A DNA stretch of 64,000 bases, from contig JARKIF010000009.1 of NCBI GenBank assembly GCA_029378245.1, positions 1,860,001 through 1,924,000 of the forward strand, read 5' to 3'. The notes under the pieces were generated by a model that was not told the origin of the DNA, made no database searches, and saw only the letters and a program-made list of their open reading frames with translations. Shown here one piece after another: positions 22,489 to 31,113 of this stretch. Position 1 is the first letter of the stretch. Each line of letters begins with the position of its first letter. The position numbers and the translations under genes were made by a program. The DNA is from Roridomyces roridus. Lineage: Eukaryota > Basidiomycota > Agaricomycetes > Agaricales > Mycenaceae.

Positions 22489-23827
22489 CTAGTCATCCAC
22501 AGTTGCCTGGGATCCTGCGCGGGGACCAACGATAAATTCGTCTCCGCTGAGCACTTCGTCCGAATCGAAGTCACTGTCCGCCGAATCGTCATCCGAGCAT
22601 TGGGCCATGCTATCGTCCTCTTCTTCATTCTCTTTGTTTGGAGCATCGACTCCTTCCCCTCCCTGATTTTCATCATCTCCAATGTTCTCTGCTTCATCCT
22701 CACTCTCGCCCCACCCAAAATCCGGGTCTTCAAAGGTCTCTCCGTCCACAGACATGTTATCATCATCCAGCTCGTCCTCCTCTTCAGCGTCAGAGGCCTC
22801 GTAATGGCAGGCTTGGACAGGGAGGGCTGGAGGGACATAGCCGGGTGCGAGAGACGCATCTTCCTCTGCCCTGGACCGTTCCCATGCGGCGTCCATCTCG
22901 TCGTAAGTCCCCAGAGACGTGGAGTCCGAGGAATCAGAGTCCGCGTCCGCGTTTGATGCAGCTGGAGAGATGCCGATTGCCCTCGTCACCCAAACACCAG
23001 GCGTTTCTTCCACTGTCTCCCATTTACAACCAGAAATGTGTGGGTATAGAAGCGCATCTTCGAGCAGGCCTTCGATAAAGAGGGAGCCGTCCGCATCCTC
23101 TTCGTCGAGCTCAATCCGTCGTCCCAACATGATCTTCCAGTAATCGCCTTCTTGCATGAGAGGCCCGGCAAATTCGTCGTAGATGTCGCCGTCGGCCCAG
23201 GCTATGATGCCAACGTCTGAGCGGAATTCGAGGTTGAAAGTAAGGCACATCAACCGAGTGGCCCCGCGTTGTCGTAGCTCCTCGTATTGACCTCGGTCGC
23301 CATAGTATTCCCCTGGATAGTTGTACCGTTCCTCTTCTCGAAGAGGGGTACTGCCTCGAGCTTGGGAGACCCGGTCGGGATTCCACCCTTCGTTGGTGTA
23401 CTCAGCGGCATCCTGGATATCCTAGGCACAAAAATTAGACTTGAGAGCAGCAGAAACGCACGAACTCACTGTAGGGATTTCGAACGTGAGCTCGCAGCCG
23501 TGGCGGCAGACTCCCTGCCTGGAGCTCCCAATGGCATCCAGAACAGCGGTATACACCATCTAGATGGTCCCAGACGGGCTCCTCGGCAACGGATTCATCT
23601 TCATCGTCGACGTGATTTGGACTAAGAAAAGTCTGTAGATCTTGGATGCCGTTTGCCTGCAGCGCAGCTTGGGTTTTCGCGGGCTCTTCTGCGAGGAGTG
23701 CGCGTAAAGCGCGTCCAAGTTTGCGAACTTTGGATTTCTGAGCCAAGTGAACAACGTTTCCATGTCAAGAAGAGAAAAGGCACGGACCTGAATCCTCAAA
23801 TCATCACTGTCGGTTGGCTGCACTCAT
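22489..23827 (-). pseudogene. Acidic zinc-ribbon protein, paralogue B (two apparent frameshifts)
   Basis: Middle copy of the triplet. The core is intact and very similar to A and C: EEERYNYPGEYYGDRGQYEE, LMCLTFNLEFRSDVGIIAWA, LGRRIELDEEDADGSLFIEG, WETVEETPGVWVTR, then an acidic tail to the TAG at 22489. The 5' part is damaged. From the well-placed ATG at 23825-23827 the frame closes after seven codons, while the paralogous sequence (QPTDSDDLRIQ) continues in another frame. Inside the zinc ribbon, the first pair (CSGC) and the second (CRHGC, with an extra residue) also lie in different frames near 23505-23520. Intron positions match A. It is either a decaying gene or an intact gene carrying sequence errors. 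Confidence 0.6.
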
Positions 23828-23899
23828 GGTGGCAAAGAAAGAGACGCGTCAAACCGTGACCGCGCGTGACCGTTAACACCTAATTAGTCAGAATCTAAT

Positions 23900-25007
23900 C
23901 TAATCTCGACCTTCCTCTGTATCTACCCAGCTGTTGCCCAACTCTTGATCCATAATGACATCCTCGTCTTCCACTTTGACGGATTTCTCCTCCTCCTCCT
24001 CCTCCTCCTCCTCCTCGACCTCTTCCTCGTCGCCGTCGCTCTCAGGTTCCACTTCTTCCAAAGACATCACGCTTTCCGAGTCTTCCTCGTCCGACTCTGA
24101 TTCAGATTCGTACTCGCGCGCCTCCACAGACTGGCTTGAAGCAGACGACTGGCTGGCCTCGACGACTTCGTCCTCGGATTCATCGCTCCCATCCTCCTCC
24201 TCCTCAAACGCCGGATCCATCCCAACTATGCGAGTGACCCACACACCCGGTGCCTCTTCAACCGTTTCCCATTTGCAATCAAGCGTCGGGACAGAATAGA
24301 TGACCGCGTCTTCGAGGAGCGTCTCCATGAACACGGAACCATCCAAGTCCTCTTCGTCCAACTCGATACGTCTCCCGAGGTGAATCTTCCAGTGATCACC
24401 CACCTTGATCCGCGCTCCAGCGAATTCATACAACAGGTCACCGTCTGCCCAGGCGATGATGCCGACATCCCAGCGAAATTCGAGTCTGAAGGTAAGGCAC
24501 ATCAAACGCGTGGCTCCACGGCGCCGGAGCTCATCGTATTCGTCAAAGGAGTAGCCAGAGGGAATGCTATAGACTTCTTCGTCGCGTAGAGGCGTATCTC
24601 CTCGAGGCCGAGAGACGCGATCGGGATTCAGCGCTTGGTTTAGATATTCGCTGCCGTCCTGGATGTCCTGGAAGAAACGCGTCAACTTTGCCCATTCTGC
24701 AGAAAAGGCCACATACCATGGGTAGGTCGAAATCGAGGTTGCAGCGATGACATTCTCCTCCTTCAAGCTCCCATTGGCACTGAGGGCAACGATAGACCGC
24801 ATCATTCTCATCCCAGATCGCGTATTGGAGGTGTGCATGAGAGTCTTCGTCGTCGTCCTCAAGAAATTCCTCCAGGTCAGGGATTCCGGCAGCGTCGAGA
24901 GCCGTTTGGATCTTTTCTGGCTCGGCGGCGAGCAGGGCGCGTACGAACTGCCCCAACTTGTCCGCCTTGGTCATCTGTGGTTGCTGGTCGTCGCTGGTCA
25001 GGTCCAT
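23900..25007 (-). CDS. Acidic zinc-ribbon protein, paralogue C (intact)
   Basis: The one copy of the triplet that reads without interruption: exon 1 25007-24717 (97 codons), a 49-nt intron 24716-24668 (GTATGT...TTCCAG), and exon 2 24667-23900, giving about 352 residues. The order is a helical N-terminus (KLGQFVRALLAAEPEKIQTA), a zinc ribbon (CPQC and CHRC), then a core with DIQDGSEYLNQALNPDRVSR, LMCLTFRLEFRWDVGIIAWA, LGRRIELDEEDLDGSVFMET and WETVEEAPGVWVTR. The C-terminus is acidic with a poly-Glu run. It lacks the first intron seen in A. No catalytic motif is visible, so the function is unknown; the ribbon could bind nucleic acid or protein. Confidence 0.85.
23987..24016. repeat. (TCC)n microsatellite coding poly-Glu in paralogue C
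   Basis: About ten consecutive TCC triplets on the plus strand encode an uninterrupted glutamate run in the acidic tail of paralogue C on the minus strand. Such triplet tracts are prone to length change. Confidence 0.8.
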
Positions 25008-25136
25008 GGAAGCGAAGAAAGACGCGTTCTTGACGCGAGCGGATCACACCGACGTCTTATTCCCGCGGCAATTTGCGACACTGAAAACCTTTCGTTTCCA
25101 CAGATGAACAACGGCAAGCATACAATGTAAAGAAAT

Positions 25137-26079
25137 TTAGAATACGGGCTGCTCCATGTAAGCACCATCGGGCTGCTGCTGGTACTCCTGCGGGGGAGCA
25201 GCATAGGCCTCCTCTGCTGCTGGCGGGGGCGCAACAGCGACGGGCTCCCGCTGCTCCGAGGTGGGCTCGGTGACGGTCTTGTCGACCGGGGGCTCGAGGA
25301 TGGTGACCGAGTCGGGGAGGGGCTTGCGAGGGCCCATTTGACCATCAGGGTCGGTACCCTTCATGCTGAACGAAGAATCGTCAGTCGAATGAACAAATCA
25401 CGATGAAAATTCCTACATTTTGACTTTGATACCGAGCACACCCTGTCGCAGCAGGACGTGGCGGACGGCAAAGTCGACAAAGTCAACAGCGGGCTGACCA
25501 GAGTGAATCATGAAGCCGTCGGTGAACTTCATGGACTTGGCACGCGCAGCGCGGAGTTTGCCAGAAACGACGACTTCGCAACCCTTGGCGCCAGACTCCA
25601 TGACGAAACGGAGAACACCATAGCAAGCACTAGAAATCGGGATCAGATAAGGCATTCAAAAGGGAAAGAATAACGAACCGACGGACGGCAAGACCGCCGA
25701 GGAGCTTGTACCGCAAGCTCTCGCACTGAGCGATGGCAGAAAGACCACGGTACTGGACCTTCTCGGCGTAGAGCTCAAGCGAGTTTTCGGGGAACTTGAA
25801 GCGCTTTTGGACGAGAGCAGTGAGCTCACGAATGCGGCGGCCCTTCTCGCCGAGCACTTCCTGGGTGTGGGTAGCACGGATGATAATCTAGAAAAAAATT
25901 GGGTATAAATTGAGAGTAATGATGCAACTGTAACGTACCTCAGTGCGGGCGTGGGTGACACGGACATCGCAGCCAGAGTAACCCTCCTCGGCAAGCTCGC
26001 GGGTGAAGAATTCGTTGAGCTCGGCGCGGAAGACACCGTCGGCGACAAACTTGCGCTTCTTGCTGATTTGAGCGGCCAT
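25137..26079 (-). CDS. RPS3: 40S ribosomal protein S3 (uS3)
   Basis: Begins [20 protein letters not shown] at 26079 and contains [17 protein letters not shown], the KH-type segment ([20 protein letters not shown]), [40 protein letters not shown] and [20 protein letters not shown]. The C-terminal tail is Pro/Glu/Gln-rich ([13 protein letters not shown]). Three introns fit perfectly: after TE (near 25935), inside an Arg codon (near 25680) and inside an Ile codon (near 25415). uS3 lines the mRNA entry channel of the small subunit. The length of about 255 residues is normal for the family; the variable tail is as seen in other fungi. Confidence 0.96.
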
Positions 26080-26512
26080 TTTTTATTTTGCTGCAGAGAG
26101 TGTTGGGAAGAACGATGTAGAGTCAGGGAATTATATACCTGAGTCTTGAGGAGAGGAGGACGGAGCCGCGCGACTTTTGAGAGTTGTGTACGTGTGTTTA
26201 GGCAACTATGCAGCTGGCACGAGCTTCGGCAATCAAACTCGGCCTATAAAATTTGGAATTTGGTTCTCGCTTGACAGGTCGCCATCTTCCCTTCCACCAT
26301 GGTGAGTCTCATTCCAATGTCTCTTTCTCTTTCTGTGACGAGTTTTGCATCTGCAAACCATTGGCACCTCTTAGTCGACTTGATCCACGGCTTCAAGCCG
26401 TGGCTCACTGACATCAACGACTTGCTGAGATATTTTTCTTTTTGCTTCAACTTGCTTGGAATTTCCAGTTGCTAATCTGCTTCCTTCAGGTGTTCGTACA
26501 TCCTTTCGTAGT
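26080..26512. other. Intergenic region with unexplained plus-strand promoter-like signals
   Basis: This spacer lies between the RPS3 start and the thiolase stop, both on minus. On plus it carries TATAAAA at 26244-26250, a pyrimidine-rich leader, and an ATG in good context at 26299 followed at once by a strong donor (GTGAGT). A 19-base palindrome at 26385-26403 could form a hairpin. No conserved coding exon follows on plus. The right end is the 3' flank of the thiolase gene. Confidence 0.4.
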
Positions 26513-28083
26513 TTACAATTTGCTTGTACTACGAGCCTCGTTAACAAAGATTCCTGCCGCTCCCATCCCACTGCCTACACACATGCTGGTGCACAACAGC
26601 GTTCCGTTCCTCCGCTTGAGTTCAGCAAGACCCGTCACGACCTGGCGGACACCGGCTACATACTTGTTAGTTGTGTTCGTCAGCCCAATACAAGGTGCTC
26701 ACTCATTCCAAGAGGGTGCGACACGGCAATAGCACCGCCGCTGTGGCAAGTCAGTAAAGCGCCTGGGCGACATCTTGAACGTACTTGGGATTGATTTTCT
26801 CAATTGGAATACCCAACTTCTCGACGCAGTACGCAAACTGCGAAGCAAATGCCTCGTTGATCTAACACCAAATGAATAAAGGCTTGGCAAGCAAGTAAAT
26901 GCGCACCTCATAAACGTCAATGTCCTCCTTCGTAAGCCCAACCTGCTCAAGGACTTTGGGAATCGCGACAACGGGGGAAATGCCCATGTGTTTGGGTTCA
27001 ACACCTGCGTGCTTTCAAGACACCGTCTATAGCAGAGGAGTATGCACGAACCAGTGACCGCAGACCCGACCCATTTACCGATAATCTCCATGCCTTCTTT
27101 CTCTGCGCGCTCCCGGGTGGTCATGATACAAATGGCCGCGCCGTCGCCGACACCGCTCGCATTGCCCGCAGTAGTAGAGGCTGGTTCCCACTTTGGGAAC
27201 GCGGGTTTCAGGGCAGCGAGCGTCTCTGCAGTCACGCCTGGCCGGATTGTGTCGTCGACGGAAACGACCGCGCCATTCAACTCGACGGGGATGATTTCAT
27301 CGGCGAAGATGCCCTTGGCTTGAGCCTCACTGGCTCGCGTGTGCGAAATGAGGGCGTATTTGTCTTGCGTTTTCCGTGAGACTTTGTAGGTCTTTGCAAC
27401 TTCTTCAGAAGTCCAGCCCATTGGTTGGATGCAATCGTGGGCCTCCGTGTGCTCGTCGACCTTGGTGCAAATTTCTGGTGTTGGCCGAGCGCTGTGGGGA
27501 ATTAATCAAAGTGTCTGGTGGATGCAAGGCACAGTACTGCGTGGTCATGCTTTCAGCACCAAGCGCGAGCCCGATGGACGTCTCCCCTGCTTGAATGGCG
27601 TGTGCAATATTACGAATAGCCATGAGACCCGAGGAGCAAAGACGGTTTACAGTCGAGATGGGGACGTAGTGCGGGATGCCAGCTGCGAGAGCGGCCGCCC
27701 TAGATACATACAGAGGAGACGGCGGGTGGCATGTACCTGCTGGACTGAGCGAGGCGTTGGAGGCCGAGCGCGAGGGTGCTTACCCACGCAAATGTCGTCG
27801 ATTTTAGTCGGATCCAGCTTGGTCTTTTCGAGTGTTGCCTGCGAGAGAGTCAATCGGACGCGTCTCGTTGGAGTAGTATAACCTTGAACAAGGCCAAGTA
27901 GCAGCTCGTCAACCGGGTATCCTTCAACTGGCCCTTCTTGGCGCGACCCATGGCGGTGCGTTTAGCAAAAGTAATAACGACATCGTCGGGATTCTTCTGC
28001 AGGATAGATGCGAGACCTCGGGGCGCGTGAGTGCTGGCGGAACGCATGAACGGTGAGCGGGAGATGAGCTTGGAGGACAACAT
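26513..28083 (-). CDS. POT1: 3-ketoacyl-CoA thiolase with C-terminal SKL
   Basis: A thiolase of the peroxisomal POT1/ACAA1 type, which releases acetyl-CoA in the last step of beta-oxidation. It starts MLSSKLISRSPFMRSASTHA and has DVVITFAKRTAMGRAKKGQL. The active-site block is NRLCSSGLMAIRNIA, followed by GETSIGLALGAESM, PMGWTSEEVAKTYKVSRKTQ, TTAGNASGVGDGAA and INEAFASQFAYCVEKLGIPI. The distal catalytic block reads GGAIAVSHPLGMTGVRQ, then CTSMCVGSGMGAAGIFV. The protein ends TSKL, a type 1 peroxisomal signal, directly before the TAA at 26513-26515. Two small 3' exons are needed, with introns near 26660-26705 and 26740-26790. The active-site Cys and His and the C-terminal Cys are all present. 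I see no clear PTS2 near the N-terminus. Confidence 0.92.
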
Positions 28084-28210
28084 CCTGAGAGAGTGTGGGG
28101 ACGCGATCTTATGGGTTCCGGCTTAAATCAACTGGTTGCCGGAGAACGGTAAATCCGTTCGGAACATGAAAAAATTATAGAGGATTAATAGTACAGGACG
28201 CTACGCGCTT

Positions 28211-28582
28211 TTATGGTGGATTCGTCTCCCGTTTCGTTTGTTTCCACATTCTGCTCAAGAAAGAGTAGCATTGGTTGCACAGATGGTGCGCTAGTTTCGG
28301 CGCGCCACATCCAGGGCAGTTGACGATGTCTGTGGGTTGGTTAGGACAAGGACGACGAGGAGGATACTGCGACGCACTGTTTTTATCCTTCAAACCCTTG
28401 TTGGCCTCCCTCATGGATTTCCGCGAATGCGACACCTTTTTCTTTGGTACTGCTAGGACAAATGGCGGTAGCAGTTCAAGCAGGGATTGGAGGGAGGGTA
28501 TCGTCCATGTCTGGGCAGCTGCCCCAGCAGCGAAAATTGGGCTGGAAAACAGTGGCCGTCGCAGTAGTGCAAGTGCAGCCAT
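28211..28582 (-). CDS. MRPL32: Mitochondrial ribosomal protein bL32m
   Basis: Starts MAALALLRRPLFSSPIFAAG, a basic and hydrophobic leader typical of mitochondrial import. The mature part begins VPKKKVSHSRKSMREANKGL, the bL32 signature, and carries a zinc site (CPGCG and CNQC, with KLAHH between). A 48-nt intron at 28377-28330 splits an Asn codon and is a multiple of three, so the frame stays open if it is retained; removing it restores KDKNNIVNCPGCG. Total length is about 107 residues after splicing. It stands head-to-head with the NDUFA5 gene, with 49 bp between start codons. Confidence 0.93.
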   Translation of the reverse strand: MAALALLRRPLFSSPIFAAGAAAQTWTIPSLQSLLELLPPFVLAVPKKKVSHSRKSMREANKGLKDKNSASQYPPRRPCPNQPTDIVNCPGCGAPKLAHHLCNQCYSFLSRMWKQTKRETNPP

Positions 28583-28631
28583 CGGGAGGTAAAGAAAGTT
28601 ACTGGATCAAGATCAAAGTCCGACCACCACC
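28583..28631. promoter_or_regulatory. 49-bp divergent promoter, bL32m / NDUFA5
   Basis: The start codons of bL32m (minus, 28582) and the NDUFA5 gene (plus, 28632) are only 49 bp apart. Any core promoter must therefore sit within this spacer or inside the opposite transcript. The plus-strand context just before the ATG (ACCACCACC) is a strong initiation context. No TATA box is present. Confidence 0.65.
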
Positions 28632-29058
28632 ATGTTGCGCCTCTCCCGCCCACTCTTTCAGGCGCTGAGGTCCACGACCGGGCTCACCGGTCTGGCAGTC
28701 CATCCCGACCCCCTGCCCGCCCTCATATCCACCTACCAAAACACCCTCACCCAACTCGCACACATCCCCGAGACGTCCGTCTATAGACAAGCAACCGAGG
28801 CGCTCGTCCAAAAGAAACTAGAGATTGTAAAGGCCGCCAACGCGGACATTACCGCCGCTGAGAAGGCGCTGGACGAGGGTGTGATCGAGGAGTCGCTGTT
28901 GATTGCTGTCGACGAGCTCAAGCTCGCTGCCCAGATGGTGGATTGGAAAGCGTGCGTCGCGTCTTGTCGGACTTGGAGTGCTATGCTAATTTGTTTCAAA
29001 CAGTTGGGAACCTCTTGCAGAGAAACCTGCCCCCGGTCAATGGGAATACGTATCATAA
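28632..29058 (+). CDS. NDUFA5: NADH dehydrogenase (complex I) subunit NDUFA5 / B13
   Basis: Accessory subunit of the peripheral arm of mitochondrial complex I (ETC_C1_NDUFA5 family). It starts MLRLSRPLFQALRSTTGLTG, then LTGLAVHPDPLPALISTYQN, IPETSVYRQATEALVQKKLE and IEESLLIAVDELKLAAQMVD. One intron (from GTGCGTCG near 28951 to TTTCAAACAG near 29002) splits an Ala codon and joins to WEPLAEKPAPGQWEYVS and the TAA at 29056. Length is about 125 residues, as expected. It carries its own N-terminal mitochondrial-type leader and is divergently paired with bL32m. Confidence 0.94.
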
Positions 29059-30014
29059 CGCCGTCGCGAAATGTAATTGCTTTCTGAATCCGCGGGTGCC
29101 AGTGGAAGGCCATCATCTGTTGTTCAGGCAAGAGCCAGTTGAGGGCCACGAGGAAATTGACTTGGACGCCTTGCTTCCCCCACGGACTTGAACAGGCGCC
29201 CATGAATCTACAGCCGAACTGGAAGGTGTCGACACTATCTTGCCAACGGGCTTATCGGTACTCAAATTCTTACCGCCCCGATTGTTCCTCTTCACCATTC
29301 CATTTTGATTCTTTCATTTGGACCTCGTTTCTCGTGTAACTCTCACGAGTCGCTGGTTTCTCTCTCATCCCTAGGTTCGCTGTGCGCTGAACCAGATTAC
29401 ATCCCCAGGGCTGACTGCGGATTCCGTCGGAAACATCGTGCCCTCCCCGTCTTCCGAGGCCAATGATACGAGGTCTATGCATATCCGATGCGCAGTGCAT
29501 TCACCCGCAACAAGTCAAGTAACAACCTGCGTCGCTTGGCTTGACATGCGCAAGGCGTCTTGGGGAGCCAACCCAGAGCGCACATTATCACGCATATCTA
29601 CGGTCCGTCAGGTCGAGCTCGCTTGCCCTTTGCTTCTGCGCCAATGGGGCAACTCGCGAGCAGGGTGTTGTCTGATGCCCGTTGTTCGTGGGTCGCTGGA
29701 CTGGCTGACGGACAAAGGTGTGGTTAACATCATCCAGCAGTGTTTTACTGGTCACCGAGTGCGCCGTGTCTCCTTCCCAGCTGTGAAGGGCCATCGTCTG
29801 ACATTCGCCTCCCTCGGACCCCGGCAACGGAGCCAGAGGAGGCGTTCAAGCCGCTCTACGGAGCGTGTTTTTTCGTTCGGTGTCTCACGTATTGGGGGAA
29901 TTCACCTAATTTATCCCGACTAAAAAGGCTCATGCGTTATTGAAGGATAAGTACTACATACATTCAATGCAAGATTCAAATGCTACATTGGCCACCAACG
30001 GAAACGATCTGTAA
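29059..30014. other. Gene-poor stretch, no supported coding sequence
   Basis: About 950 bp between the NDUFA5 stop and the tandem repeats. An open frame of 161 codons runs on plus at 29438-29923. It is Arg- and Ser-rich, lacks any conserved block and has no codon pattern that distinguishes it from chance, so I do not call it. The right end (29935-30014) is probably the 3' flank of the repeat-bearing transcript on minus. Confidence 0.4.
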
Positions 30015-30913
30015 GGCGAGGCATCAGCAACGACGAATCATTACTGAGTGGGCTGGCGCGAGAAGAGGTCGAGCACGCCGCCGTATGCAGCGATGGGAGC
30101 CACCCAAAGCGCCGTACGTGTGGGCATAGGCTGGGGTCTGATTTATAGGTGCATACAAGTTGGCGAGCCCCCACCGTCTTGGTGCAGACCCCGCGTGCAC
30201 CACTCGACTCGTTCTCGCTTGCCTTGACCCAAGTGAAGAAGAAGAGAGCCAACCCACCTAGACATCAACGGGCACGACGACCAAACAATAAGTACTCTCG
30301 GCGAGGTCGCCAAACGACGAAATAAGGAAGATAAGAAGAATGCCTGCTGGGCGAGGCATCAGTAACAAAGAATTACTGAGTGGGCTGGCGCGAGAAGAGG
30401 TCGAGCACGCCGTATGCAGCGATGGGAGCCACCCAAAGCGCCGTACGTGTGGGCATAGGCTGGGGTCTGATTTATAGGTGCATACACGTTGGCGAGTCCC
30501 CACCGTCTTGGTGCAGACCCTGCGTGCACCACTCGACTCGTTCTCGCTTGCCTTGACCCAAGTGAAGAAGAGAGCCAACCCACCTAGACATCAACGGGCA
30601 CGACGACCCAACAATAAGTACTCTCGGCGAGGTCGCCAAACGACGAAATAAGGAAGATAAGAAGAATGCCTGCTGGGCGAGGCGTCAGTAACAAAGAATT
30701 ACTGAGTGGGCTGGCGCGAGAAGAGCTCGAGCACGCCGTATGCAGCGATGGGAGCCACCCAAAGCGCCGTACGTGTGGGCATAGGCTGGGGTCTGATTTA
30801 TAGGTGCATCCACGTTGGCGAGCCCCCACCGTCTTGGTGCAGACCCCGCGTGCACCACTCGACTCATTCTCGCTGCCTCGACCCAAGTGAAGAAGAAGAG
30901 AGCCAACCCACCT
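30015..30913 (-). repeat. Tandem direct repeat, about 330 bp, 2.7 copies, with conserved micro-ORF
   Basis: Three head-to-tail copies: 30015-30349 (335 bp), 30350-30675 (326 bp) and 30676-30913 (238 bp, truncated). Copies are over 90 percent alike by eye; they differ by a few substitutions and indels of 1 to 3 bases. On minus each copy carries an ORF of 27-28 codons starting MPTRTALWVAPIAAYG and ending LFSRQPTQ, followed by a stop. Copy 1 has one extra Gly codon, a frame-preserving 3-base insertion, and copy 3 has Glu for Asp. Each unit boundary on minus reads AG then GTGGGT, like an exon-intron junction. No terminal inverted repeats or transposase were seen, so a transposon is unlikely. Confidence 0.85.
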
Positions 30914-31021
30914 GATGAGGATTGCTTGAAGGTCTTGGGCGAGGTAGGGGGAAGAGGGAAGATGGTGGTAGGAGAGAAAGAGACGCTGGTGTTGTCAGCC
31001 ACCCAGCCGCTTGCTTAAATA
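30914..31021 (-). promoter_or_regulatory. Candidate TATA box and leader exon of the repeat-bearing transcript
   Basis: On minus, TATTTAA at 31021-31015 is followed by a pyrimidine-rich stretch without an ATG and then CATCAG|GTGGGT at about 30913, a good splice donor. This looks like a promoter plus non-coding first exon whose intron begins where the tandem repeat begins. The same GTGGGT donor motif recurs at each repeat boundary. The evidence is signal-based only. Confidence 0.4.
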
Positions 31022-31113
31022 GGATGCGCGCTGTTTGCATCTCTTTGCCTCAGGTGATCGTTCCCTCCTTTGATCTCATTTCTCCTCCGCACCAGCTCGA
31101 AAGAATGAGTGAA

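Noticed and set aside
23955..24299. Plus-strand Ser-rich frame in the zinc-ribbon cluster
   Set aside because: Same effect: antisense of the poly-Glu and Ser/Asp tail of paralogue C.
26330..26425. Possible intronic C/D box snoRNA on plus
   Set aside because: There is a C-like GTGACGA and D-like CTGA boxes, but no terminal stem and no convincing guide sequence.
26442..26794. Plus-strand frames of 96 and 112 codons taken at first for a ribosomal protein gene
   Set aside because: The minus strand gives the conserved last exon of the thiolase (CTSMCVGSGMGAAGIFV), so the plus frames are antisense. Only the upstream promoter-like signals were kept as a finding.
29438..29923. 161-codon open frame on plus after NDUFA5
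   Set aside because: Arg/Ser-rich with no domain, no start context and no intron signals; treated as chance.
30015..30913. Transposon or satellite origin for the 330-bp repeats
   Set aside because: No terminal inverted repeats, target-site duplications or transposase, and only three local copies, one ending at a splice-like junction.
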